Shown: positions 37,973 to 46,251 of the stretch, piece by piece
Numbering within the stretch: the first letter of the stretch is position 1
Layout of the letters: each line of letters begins with the position of its first letter
Origin: Dyadobacter alkalitolerans DSM 23607
GTDB taxonomy: Bacteria > Bacteroidota > Bacteroidia > Cytophagales > Spirosomataceae
Direction: 5' to 3'
DNA: 64,000 bases
Assembly: GCF_000428845.1 (NCBI RefSeq)
Contig: NZ_AUAS01000009.1
Coordinates: 124,001 to 188,000, forward strand
Program-made: the position numbers and the translations under genes
The notes under the pieces: model-generated
Seen by the model: the letters and a program-made list of their open reading frames with translations, nothing else
Told to the model about the DNA's origin: nothing
The model's database searches: none

Positions 37973-39328
37973 TTATTTCAAAAATTCAGGTTTGATATTG
38001 ATCATCAGATAAGCCCAGTTGGCCATTTTCTGCGGATCTTTTACGACTTTCACCTGCGCTAAACTGCTGGTGGGCAGGAATGTGCAGTAACCGCCCTGGA
38101 AGCTGATGGTTTTGGTAAGATTATAAGTGGCAATGATGTCGAGTTCCTCCCCGAAATTGGCCGAAAGCTTTTCGTCTTTTGCATTGCGAATGTTGGCTGC
38201 GCTCGAAAATTGGTGCAAATCAACGGCGATAGACAGCTTTTCGGAAGCTTTGATTACACTGTTGATGTAAAAATCTGCCAGTCCGCCTTTGCCGAAACCA
38301 TTGGCTGCATAGAAATAATCCATTTGCCCCCAAAACTTGTGCGGCGTGCCGTATAGCGGATCAAATGTGCTGTTTTTGCGTGAGCCATTCGTCGTTCCGG
38401 AAGTGTAATCGAAGCCCGGACCGATGGAAAAGATTGAACTCGCAGCGTATGAACCGCGCACCGAATACATGTAAGCATTCAGCGATTTGCCATCTTTGTC
38501 TTTTCCGGCCTGGTAATACGCGCTGGCCGTCAGATTCCAGGCCTTGCAGAGTTTTGTTTGCAGGTAAGGACCGAATGTTACGCGTTTGTTCGTGCCGTTC
38601 TTGACCGTTCTCACACCTGCCGTATCCAATGCATATTTCTGAAAATCATCTTTCAGGATAAGGAAAGAGACATTTCCCTGTTTTAGCTTTTTACCCAAAT
38701 AAGCGAACTGCATCGATTTGTACATCGTACCGATTCCATTCGTTCCAGCCGCATAACCACTGGGAACACCATCATATAATGTGCCTGTACGAAGCTCACG
38801 GTTTTGATTATACGCAACGCCGATGTGCGCAGTGAATCCATTGAATCCGTATTTCATTAATGCTGCATCGTGGCGGCGAGCTTGTTGTAGCCAATCCAGA
38901 TTTCCCAGCAGTCGGCTGTCGTCATAGAGCAATTCCTGCCGTCCGATCTTCAATGCAAATTCTTTCCCCAGCTTGGTCTGATTCGTATCCAGCAAACTGA
39001 TTTCGCCCCAGGCTTCGTGCAACATTAGCCCATTCAGCGCCGGATTGGTGATGCGATTGTTGGTAGAAGCATCCTGACCCCAAACACGCACATCCTGAAC
39101 GGCAACGAAAAATTGGGTTCTGTAACTTTTGTAACCTGCATTCAGCCGGGTTCTTTGCGAAGTAAAAAACGCGGGATTATCTGTTTTGGACAGGGGCGAG
39201 CCTTGCCCGTGCAGCAGTTCCGAGCGCGTCCGCAACTGGCCTGAAAGGCTGAACTGTGCGTGCGCACCAGCCGAACCGAGCAGGCATAAACCTGCAAAGA
39301 GCATTAGGAAGTAGAACTTTGTTTTCAT
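37973..39328 (-). CDS. outer-membrane porin (alginate-export-like)
   Basis: A 451-residue beta-barrel protein with signal MKTKFYFLMLFAGLCLLGSAGAHAQ. It matches the alginate-export porin type: FSLSGQLRTRSELLHGQG, the paired SQRTRLNAGYKSYRTQFFVAVQDVRVWGQD, and FALKIGRQELLYDDSRLLGNLDW. The last residues end in a hydrophobic strand (WAYLMINIKPEFLK). Its place between the nitrate transporter and siroheme methyltransferase genes suggests it admits nitrate or another anion through the outer membrane. Substrate is inferred from context alone. Confidence 0.8.
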   Translation of the reverse strand: MKTKFYFLMLFAGLCLLGSAGAHAQFSLSGQLRTRSELLHGQGSPLSKTDNPAFFTSQRTRLNAGYKSYRTQFFVAVQDVRVWGQDASTNNRITNPALNGLMLHEAWGEISLLDTNQTKLGKEFALKIGRQELLYDDSRLLGNLDWLQQARRHDAALMKYGFNGFTAHIGVAYNQNRELRTGTLYDGVPSGYAAGTNGIGTMYKSMQFAYLGKKLKQGNVSFLILKDDFQKYALDTAGVRTVKNGTNKRVTFGPYLQTKLCKAWNLTASAYYQAGKDKDGKSLNAYMYSVRGSYAASSIFSIGPGFDYTSGTTNGSRKNSTFDPLYGTPHKFWGQMDYFYAANGFGKGGLADFYINSVIKASEKLSIAVDLHQFSSAANIRNAKDEKLSANFGEELDIIATYNLTKTISFQGGYCTFLPTSSLAQVKVVKDPQKMANWAYLMINIKPEFLK

Positions 39329-39360
39329 GGAGTGAAAGGTTAGTTGCGTAAGCCGGTATT

Positions 39361-40119
39361 TCAGGAAACCAAATACATGCTTTGCAGATATTCCATCGCG
39401 TAGGACGGATGCAAGGCCACCACGTCGCCCAGGATCATGATGGCGGGCGTGCCGATGTTATTTTCTTTCACAAGGCGCGGGATTTCCCAAACCTGTCCCA
39501 TCACGCTCTTTTCGTCGGGGCGCGTGCCGTTCTGGATCACCGCCATCGGCAAATGTCCGCGCCCGAAGTGTTTGTATAGTGCACATATTTCATTCACCTT
39601 GCTTAGTCCCATCAGCACGATCACCGTCGCTTTGGATTGGGCTGCAAGGCGCAGATCTTCTGATAGTTCGCCATTTTGCGTAGTGCCGGTGATTATCCAA
39701 AAACTCTCGCTCACGCCACGCCGCGTCACCGGAATTTCCATCGAAGCCGGAACCGCAATGCAGCTCGAAACGCCGGGCACCACTTCACAGGCCACGCCAT
39801 GTTCCCGCGCATATTCCATTTCCTCATGCCCGCGACCGAATACAAATGAGTCGCCTCCTTTCAACCGCACGACATGTCCGCGTTTGCGGGCGAGGCGCAC
39901 GATCAGGCCGTTGATCTCTTGCTGAGAAAACGAAGGGCTACCTACTTTTTTTCCCACATACATTTTCAATGCATGAGCAGGAGCAAAGTCGAGGATCTCC
40001 ACATTGGCCAGCTCATCGTAAAGAATCACATCGGCTTCTTTGATCGCCCTGATCCCTTTCAATGTGATCAGTTCTCCGTTGCCCGGTCCGGCGCCTACAA
40101 GTGTTAGTCTTGCTTCCAT
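39361..40119 (-). CDS. cobA: uroporphyrinogen-III C-methyltransferase
   Basis: A 252-residue SAM-dependent methyltransferase making precorrin-2, the first step to siroheme, which NirB requires. Signatures: LTLVGAGPGNGELITLKGIRAI at the start, LYDELAN, RLKGGDSFVFGRGHEE, and VVPGVSSCIAVPASMEIPVTRRG. It is the single-domain form, so the oxidation and iron insertion steps must be encoded elsewhere. It diverges from nirB across a 277-bp regulatory region and is read toward the porin, 32 bases away. Confidence 0.95.
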   Translation of the reverse strand: MEARLTLVGAGPGNGELITLKGIRAIKEADVILYDELANVEILDFAPAHALKMYVGKKVGSPSFSQQEINGLIVRLARKRGHVVRLKGGDSFVFGRGHEEMEYAREHGVACEVVPGVSSCIAVPASMEIPVTRRGVSESFWIITGTTQNGELSEDLRLAAQSKATVIVLMGLSKVNEICALYKHFGRGHLPMAVIQNGTRPDEKSVMGQVWEIPRLVKENNIGTPAIMILGDVVALHPSYAMEYLQSMYLVS

Positions 40120-40154
40120 CTCTTATATATATAATAGAGCGAATATTAGAAATG

Positions 40155-40168
40155 TACTATATATAGTA
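40155..40168. promoter_or_regulatory. 14-bp perfect palindrome between cobA and nirB
   Basis: TACTATATATAGTA is a perfect palindrome 36 bases before the cobA start and 229 before nirB. Its ends TAC...GTA recall the NarL heptamer pair, although it lacks the usual central spacer and deviates inside. Because a NarL-like regulator is encoded nearby, it is a candidate operator, but AT-rich palindromes also arise by chance. Confidence 0.3.
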
Positions 40169-40299
40169 TTTTGTAACTATATCGTTTGTCGGTTCAAAAT
40201 TAGGATCAATATTTTATAAAACAATGCTTTTGCCAATAAATATGTTTCATTTTTGCTATAAATACGAATATAAAATTAGGAAATGCATAAAATGCGATT

Positions 40300-40307
40300 T
40301 ATGTTTG
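40300..40307 (+). promoter_or_regulatory. possible Bacteroidota -7 element upstream of nirB
   Basis: TATGTTTG matches the Bacteroidota -7 consensus TAnnTTTG, 89 bases before the nirB ATG in an AT-rich stretch. A clear -33 TTTG partner is not evident, so this is tentative. Confidence 0.3.
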
Positions 40308-40396
40308 TTCTGTTAAATGAGAAGAAAATAAGCTCAAATATTGAAATAATACAACATAATAATAATGTTTTCACAAATTAATAGTTACTATTTACT

Positions 40397-42913
40397 ATGA
40401 ATGCAATAACAAACACCCATATTGTTGTGATAGGCAATGGTATGGTAGGCTACAAATTCTGTGAAAAGTTGCTCGCCAGAAAAAAAAGTGATCAGCAGAT
40501 CACGCTCACTGTTTTTGGTGAAGAACCGCGTGTGGCGTACGACCGCGTGCATTTGAGTGGATATTTCGCTGGCAAAACTGCCGACGATCTCACCCTGGCA
40601 AGCGCAGATTGGTATGCCGACAACGGGATCAGGCTCTTCCTTTCCGATCCGGTGGTGGACATCGACCGAGAGGAAAAGCTGGTAAGATCACACCATGGGC
40701 ATATAGTACACTATGACTATCTGATCATGGCCACAGGCTCCGGCGCATTCGTTCCTTCTATTCCGGGTGTGGAGAAAGACGGGGTGTTTGTGTATCGGAC
40801 CATTGAAGATCTGGAACTTATCCAGTCGTATGCACGCAAGGCAAGAAAAGGCGCGGTGCTCGGCGGCGGATTGCTGGGGTTGGAAGCGGCGAAAGCATTG
40901 CTGGATTTGGGTCTAGAGGAAGCGCACGTGGTGGAATTCGCATCGCGGTTGATGCCCCGGCAGATCGACGACGCCGGTTCGCGCATTCTGCAAAACCAGC
41001 TTGAATCATTGGGATTACAGATTCATTTGGCCAAAAGCACGCAGGAAATTGTGGGCGGTGATTGCATAGAAGGCATGCAGTTCAATGATAACACGCTGCT
41101 CGATGTGGATATGCTGGTCATTTCTGCGGGCATCCGGCCGCGTGATGAGCTGGCCAAGATTGCGGGATTGGAAACGCATCCGAGAGGCGGCATCGTCGTA
41201 AACAACCAGCTGCAAACTTCTGATCCGAACATTTTTGCGATAGGCGAATGTGCATTGGCGCACCATATGATTTACGGGCTCATTGCACCGGGTTATGAAA
41301 TGGCCGAAGTAGTGGCAACATTGCTTTTGGGCGGTGAAAAGGAGTTTTTGCCCTATGATATGTCTACCAAATTGAAGCTGATCGGGACGGACGTGGCGAG
41401 TTTTGGTGACCCGTTTATTGAAGAGCCGGCTTGTAAAACCATTCGTTACGAGAACAAAGCGAAAGGCATTTACAAGCGCATTAATGTGAGTCCGGACGGT
41501 AAAACCTTGCTTGGCGGCATCCTCGTCGGCGATGCCGAACAATATAATATGCTTTTGCAAACGTGTAAAAGCAAGACCATTCTGCCACCAGATTCCGAAG
41601 ATCTGATCTTGGGCTCGCGCGGGGGCGAGGAGGTAGGTGCAGGCGTAATGGGCTTCCCCGACGACGCGCTGATCTGCTCCTGCGAGGCGGTTACCAAGGG
41701 CATGATTTGCCAGGAAGTGAGCGAAAAAGGCAACCATACGATGGACGCTTTAAAAAAATCCTGCAAAGCCGGAACGGGATGCGGTGGCTGCGTGCCGATG
41801 GTAAAAGACATCATTTCAGGCGTGATGAAGCAGAATGGCATTTACGTCCGCAATGTAGTGTGCGAGCATTTCGATTACTCGCGGCAGGAATTGCTGGATC
41901 TGGTCAAAATGAATGGGGCTAAAACGTACGGCGCGGTGCTGGATGAGTTTGGAAAAGGAGATGGATGTGAAGTTTGTAAGCCGCTTGTGGCCTCTCTGTT
42001 AGCCAGCCTTTGGAATGAAAATATCTTGCAAAAAGACCGCGCTACGATCCAGGATTCAAATGACCGTTACTTGGCCAACATTCAAAAAGGAGGCACTTAC
42101 TCTGTCGTGCCGCGAATTCCGGGCGGAGAGATCACGCCTGAAAAGCTGATCATTATCGGCCAGGTGGCGCAGCAATATAATTTGTATACAAAAATTACGG
42201 GCGGACAGCGGATTGATTTGTTCGGGGCGCATTTGAATGATCTGCCGGATATCTGGGAGCAGCTCATCGAAGCTGGATTTGAAAGCGGCCATGCTTATGG
42301 CAAATCGTTGCGAACGGTGAAAAGCTGCGTGGGATCGACCTGGTGCCGGTTTGGGGTGCAGGATTCGGTGACATTTGCTATTGAAGTGGAGGATCGTTAC
42401 AAAGGTTTGCGTTCGCCGCATAAGCTGAAATCGGCGGTTTCGGGTTGTGTGCGGGAATGTGCGGAGGCGCAGAGTAAGGATTTCGGCATCATCGCCACTG
42501 AGAAAGGCTGGAATTTATACGTCTGCGGCAACGGAGGCTCCAAGCCGCAGCACGCGCAACTGCTCGCGACGGATGTGGATAAGGAAACTTGTTTGAAGCT
42601 GATTGACAGATTTTTAATGCTCTACATCAAAACCGCCGACCCGCTCACGCGCACTGCAACCTGGCTGAACAAGATGGAAGGCGGCATGTCTTACCTCAAA
42701 GCGGTGGTGGTGGATGATGTTCTGGGCATCGCGGCGGAACTGGAATCGGATATGCAGAAGCTCATCGACCTGTATCAATGCGAGTGGAAGGAAGTGGTGC
42801 AAAATCCGGAGCTGAGAAAACGCTTCTCGCACTTTGTGAATGCACCTGTGAAAGATCCTTCGATTGCTTTTGAAACCATGAGAGACCAGAAACGGGCCAA
42901 AGAATGGGCTTAG
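40397..42913 (+). CDS. nirB: nitrite reductase (NADH) large subunit
   Basis: An 838-residue NirB reducing nitrite to ammonium in the cytoplasm. It starts with an FAD domain (VVIGNGMVGYKFCEKL) and NADH domain (GAVLGGGLLGLEAAKAL). The BFD 2Fe-2S module has LICSCEAVTKGMI and AGTGCGGCVPMVKDI. A Cys pair follows (GDGCEVCKP). The siroheme half holds TGGQRIDLFGAHLNDLP and the 4Fe-4S/siroheme Cys ligands in SCVGSTWCRFG and SGCVRECAEA. Full-length for the family. Its usual partner nirD is 820 bases downstream, beyond a hairpin array, which is unusual as the two are normally adjacent. Confidence 0.96.
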   Translation: MNAITNTHIVVIGNGMVGYKFCEKLLARKKSDQQITLTVFGEEPRVAYDRVHLSGYFAGKTADDLTLASADWYADNGIRLFLSDPVVDIDREEKLVRSHHGHIVHYDYLIMATGSGAFVPSIPGVEKDGVFVYRTIEDLELIQSYARKARKGAVLGGGLLGLEAAKALLDLGLEEAHVVEFASRLMPRQIDDAGSRILQNQLESLGLQIHLAKSTQEIVGGDCIEGMQFNDNTLLDVDMLVISAGIRPRDELAKIAGLETHPRGGIVVNNQLQTSDPNIFAIGECALAHHMIYGLIAPGYEMAEVVATLLLGGEKEFLPYDMSTKLKLIGTDVASFGDPFIEEPACKTIRYENKAKGIYKRINVSPDGKTLLGGILVGDAEQYNMLLQTCKSKTILPPDSEDLILGSRGGEEVGAGVMGFPDDALICSCEAVTKGMICQEVSEKGNHTMDALKKSCKAGTGCGGCVPMVKDIISGVMKQNGIYVRNVVCEHFDYSRQELLDLVKMNGAKTYGAVLDEFGKGDGCEVCKPLVASLLASLWNENILQKDRATIQDSNDRYLANIQKGGTYSVVPRIPGGEITPEKLIIIGQVAQQYNLYTKITGGQRIDLFGAHLNDLPDIWEQLIEAGFESGHAYGKSLRTVKSCVGSTWCRFGVQDSVTFAIEVEDRYKGLRSPHKLKSAVSGCVRECAEAQSKDFGIIATEKGWNLYVCGNGGSKPQHAQLLATDVDKETCLKLIDRFLMLYIKTADPLTRTATWLNKMEGGMSYLKAVVVDDVLGIAAELESDMQKLIDLYQCEWKEVVQNPELRKRFSHFVNAPVKDPSIAFETMRDQKRAKEWA

Positions 42914-42959
42914 CTGGCTGGGATCAGAGAGCTGGGCCAAATCAGATAGCTGGCTGAAA

Positions 42960-43712
42960 ATAAAATAATAGCTAATTCTGGCTTTCTTTTCCAGGGATTG
43001 AAATCCCTGGCGAGGGTATGGGTAGCCGGTGACCCGGCTCAGCATCTGGCTAGTGAGCCGCATCGCGGCGGCCAATTCCTTGCCCCGGGCTTCAGCCCGG
43101 GGATCCAAATAGAAAGAGAATAGAGAGAATAAAAATAAAATAAAGCTCTGACTAATTCTGACTTTCTTTTCCAGGGATTGAAATCCCTGGCGAGGGTATG
43201 GATCGCCGGTGACCCGGCTGAGCATCTGGCTAGTGAGCCGCATCGCGGCGGCCAATCCTTTGCCCCGGGCTTCAGCCCGGGAATCCAAAAAGAAAGAGAA
43301 TAGAGAGAATAAAAATAAAACAAAGCTCTGACTAATTCTGACTTTCTTTTCCAGGGATTGAAATCCCTGGCGAGGGTATGGATCGCCGGTGACCCGGCTG
43401 AGCATCTGGCTAGTGAGCCGCATCGCGGCGGCCAATCCTTTGCCCGGGCTTCAGCTCAGGAATCCAAAGAGAATAAAGAGAATAAAAAATGAAACAAAGC
43501 TCTGGCTAATTCTGGCTTTCTTTTCCAGGGATTGAAATCCCTGGCGAGGGTATGGATCGCCGGTGACCCGGCTTGGCATCTTGCTAGTGAGCCGCATCGC
43601 GGCGGTCAATCCCCAGCCCCGGGCTTCAGCCCAGGGAAGATAGATTACAAGAGAAATGCCCAGCCGGGTCACCGGCAGCACATAATTTACCTGGGCTTCA
43701 GCCCGGGGATCA
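42960..43712. repeat. hairpin-rich tandem array, ~180-bp period, 4 units plus inverted remnant
   Basis: Fills most of the 820 bases between nirB and nirD. Units start at 42971, 43151, 43331 and 43505 (periods 180, 180, 174). Each has the hairpin CCAGGGAT-TGAA-ATCCCTGG, then GCCGG-TGAC-CCGGC, GCCGCATCGCGGC, and CCCCGGGC-TTCA-GCCCGGGG, ending in an AT-rich spacer with GAGAATAAA. A partial piece at 43658-43712 carries part of the unit inverted (GCCGGGTCACCGGC). The sequence is unrelated to the 9.3-kb array apart from the outer hairpin loops and the period. The reverse strand is open through much of it, as a repeated 60-residue peptide that I regard as spurious. Confidence 0.9.
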
Positions 43713-43733
43713 CAACGCTAACATACAACCCCA

Positions 43734-44081
43734 ATGGAAACAACAACACAAACGAAAGTAACCTGGCACATTGCCTGCCACGTCAATGACATTCCAGAAG
43801 ATGGCGGCGGGTGCGCGCTGATTGATGGGAAACAGATCGCGATTTTTAACTTTGCCCGTCGTGGTGAATGGTATGCAACGGATAATCAATGTCCGCACCG
43901 CCAGCAGATGGCCGTGTCGCGGGGGATGATCGGAAGCCATGAGGGGGAGCCGAAAGTGGCTTGCCCTTTTCACAAAAAAACCTTTTCGTTGCAAAGCGGG
44001 CAGTGCCTCAATGATGATTCCTATAAAATTAATACCTTTCCGGTGATGGTGAAAGAAAACCTCGTTTACATCGGAATATGA
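43734..44081 (+). CDS. nirD: nitrite reductase small subunit (Rieske-type)
   Basis: A 115-residue NirD partner of NirB. The Rieske-like fold keeps all four cluster ligands: Cys-His in NQCPHRQQMA and Cys-His in VACPFHKKTFSL. Many NirD proteins have lost these, so this one may hold a 2Fe-2S centre. It begins just after the hairpin array and is followed by the sensor kinase after 4 bases. Transcription may continue from nirB through the array, or start anew inside it. Confidence 0.88.
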   Translation: METTTQTKVTWHIACHVNDIPEDGGGCALIDGKQIAIFNFARRGEWYATDNQCPHRQQMAVSRGMIGSHEGEPKVACPFHKKTFSLQSGQCLNDDSYKINTFPVMVKENLVYIGI

Positions 44082-44085
44082 GCGA

Positions 44086-45516
44086 ATGGAGAGACTCGAT
44101 AAGAGCGTAGCAAGCAGTCTGACACGGTTTTACATTGTCGCATTATGCGTGGTGGCGATGCTGACAATCAGCGGTTTGTTTTTGATCAGAAGGACTATCA
44201 ATAACCTGAACCATGACAGCCGCATGGTGAATGTAGCCGGAAGGCAGCGGATGCTGAGCCAGCGGCTAACCAAACTTGCGATCTTGAATGTCGGGCAGAT
44301 GAAGCACAGCGACTCTGCTCGGTTCGATTCCCTTTTAACGATTTGGAAAGAAAGTCACGAGAATCTCGCCAATAAGAGATTGCCTGTCGAAAATGGCCTG
44401 GTAACCTGGAAAAGCGCTGCGCTGGACTCCATGTTTCTGGATCTGACGCCTGTTTTTGACAGCATTTATACCAATTTTTCATTGGTTAATGGTTCAAAAG
44501 TAGCCGCGCCGGCAAAAGCTGAGGCATTGAACCTCATTCTGGACAAGGAACCCTTATTTCTTGCCAAAATGGATAAGATCGTTTTTCAGTTTGATAAAGA
44601 GAGTTTTCAAAGACTCGAAAACCTCGAACGCATTGAATGGATCTTGGACATTATGACCATTCTCGTGCTGTTTGCGGAAGGTTTGCTGATTTTTAGGCCG
44701 GTTGTGAACACCACCAGGCGAGTCGTGCGAATGCTGACGGAGTCAGAAAATGCATTGCAGCTTTCGAACCAAAAATTGAAAGAAGCGAATCACCAGCTCC
44801 TGGAAGCGCAGAACGAATTGCTCCGTGTAGAAGAGGAAAAATACGAGCTGCAACTGGCCGAAGACCGCATTCGCGCAAGCGCTTTGATCGAAGGGCAGGA
44901 GGAGGAACGAAAGCGTTTTGCGCTGGAACTGCACGACGGCATCGGCCAAATGCTCACCGGCCTGAAACTGCACGCCGAAAAGCTGAAATCCGTCCAGTTT
45001 CATGACGAGAAAAACCAAACGCGTTTCGAACAGCTGGTGACATTGATCCAGGACATTATCCAGACCACGCGGCAGATTTCGTTCAATTTGATGCCTTCCA
45101 TATTGAGTGATTTTGGGTTAAGTGCCGCATTGCGTTTGCTCTGCGAGCAAACGGCCGAGCTCTCGGGGATCCAAATAGAGTTTGATGGCGATGCGCAAAA
45201 GCGTGTTGAAATGGGCCGTCCGACTGAAATAGGGCTCTATCGGATCGCGCAGGAGGCGTTAAATAATGCGGTTAAGCATGCCAATGCGGATAAGATCAAG
45301 ATTAAATTGGAACAAAATAAGAATCGGATTATTTTGGAAATCGCGGATGACGGAAAAGGATTTTTAATTAGTAATTTGAAATCAGAAGGCGGCATTTTCC
45401 TGACCCGAAATGGCATGGAAAATATCCGAACCCGAACCCAGCTGCTGAACGGCGAAATGGAGATCGTCTCCGAAGTCGACAGCGGAACACAGCTCATCGT
45501 GCGGGTGGATCTTTAA
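44086..45516 (+). CDS. NarX-like nitrate/nitrite sensor histidine kinase
   Basis: A 476-residue kinase. One membrane helix at about 16-34 is followed by a PilJ/NarX-like periplasmic domain whose P-box DSRMVNVAGRQRMLSQRL (residues 44-61) is the nitrate-binding motif of NarX/NarQ. A second helix lies near 185-203. A coiled coil leads to the HisKA_3 site LELHDGIGQMLTGLKLH (His about 283). The ATPase has IAQEALNNAVKHANA, IADDGKGF and a C-terminal NGMENIRTRTQLL. It overlaps nothing and lies 4 bases after nirD. It is presumably the partner of the NarL-like regulator 25 bases downstream. Confidence 0.9.
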   Translation: MERLDKSVASSLTRFYIVALCVVAMLTISGLFLIRRTINNLNHDSRMVNVAGRQRMLSQRLTKLAILNVGQMKHSDSARFDSLLTIWKESHENLANKRLPVENGLVTWKSAALDSMFLDLTPVFDSIYTNFSLVNGSKVAAPAKAEALNLILDKEPLFLAKMDKIVFQFDKESFQRLENLERIEWILDIMTILVLFAEGLLIFRPVVNTTRRVVRMLTESENALQLSNQKLKEANHQLLEAQNELLRVEEEKYELQLAEDRIRASALIEGQEEERKRFALELHDGIGQMLTGLKLHAEKLKSVQFHDEKNQTRFEQLVTLIQDIIQTTRQISFNLMPSILSDFGLSAALRLLCEQTAELSGIQIEFDGDAQKRVEMGRPTEIGLYRIAQEALNNAVKHANADKIKIKLEQNKNRIILEIADDGKGFLISNLKSEGGIFLTRNGMENIRTRTQLLNGEMEIVSEVDSGTQLIVRVDL

Positions 45517-45541
45517 ATTATTAATCCAAAAACACACCTGC

Positions 45542-46210
45542 ATGCCCATCCGGATTTTGGTCGTTGACGACCATTCAGTTGTAAGACAAGGCATTATAAC
45601 CCTGCTTGAAGACGAGGAGGACCTGCTGATTGCGGGTGAAGCGGCGGACGGGGATGAGGTTTGGGATATGATCGAACAGGTTAGCCCGGATGTGATTTTG
45701 CTCGACCTGACCATGCCGAAAATGTCAGGCATTGAAGTCATTAAGCAGATCGCGCCTGCGTTTTCCAATGTCCGGATCCTGGTTTTTAGCATGCACAACA
45801 ATTCGGATTACATGATCTCGGCAGCTACCAGCGGCGCGGCGGGGTATTTGCAAAAAGATACCAGCCGTGACGAAATGCTCAAAGCGATCCGCAGCATTGC
45901 CACAGGTGAGCTCTACTTTCCTCCCTATGCTTCGTCGGTGATCATCAAAAATTTACTGAAACAGATCGCCAGAAATCCGGAGCCCAAAGTCGAGCTTGAA
46001 GCAGACAACGATAAGTCGATCTGGAAAATGATCACGCCCCGCGAGCAACAGATCCTGAAATGCCTCACCGAAGGCATGAGCAGCAAAGACATTGCGGAAA
46101 AATTCGACATCAGTTCCAACACCGTTGCGAACCAGCGCGCGAGCATTATGAAGAAGGCGAATGTGAAAAACACCGCGGAGTTGATTAGTCTGGCTTTGCG
46201 AGGGAATTAG
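45542..46210 (+). CDS. NarL/LuxR-family response regulator
   Basis: A 222-residue regulator. The receiver has acidic residues Asp9-Asp10, phosphoacceptor Asp55 in VILLDLTMPKMSG, and Lys in GYLQKDTS. The LuxR helix-turn-helix is at about 155-215 (TPREQQILKCLTEGMSSKDIAEKFDISSNTVANQRASIMKK). It follows the NarX-like kinase by 25 bases and probably regulates the nitrate island in answer to nitrate or nitrite. Confidence 0.93.
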   Translation: MPIRILVVDDHSVVRQGIITLLEDEEDLLIAGEAADGDEVWDMIEQVSPDVILLDLTMPKMSGIEVIKQIAPAFSNVRILVFSMHNNSDYMISAATSGAAGYLQKDTSRDEMLKAIRSIATGELYFPPYASSVIIKNLLKQIARNPEPKVELEADNDKSIWKMITPREQQILKCLTEGMSSKDIAEKFDISSNTVANQRASIMKKANVKNTAELISLALRGN

Positions 46211-46251
46211 TTTGCTTCCTTTATTTACATTTGTATCATTATAAATGTAAA

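Noticed and set aside
40155..40168. Canonical NarL heptamer pair
   Set aside because: The palindrome lacks the central 2-bp spacer and deviates at inner positions, so I kept it only as a low-confidence candidate.
42614..43435. Reverse-strand open frame of 273 residues across the second array
   Set aside because: It runs antisense to the end of nirB and then through repeated units; a product of periodic sequence, not a gene.
42960..43712. Possible CRISPR array
   Set aside because: Units are about 180 bp with internal hairpins and no short spacers; no cas genes nearby.
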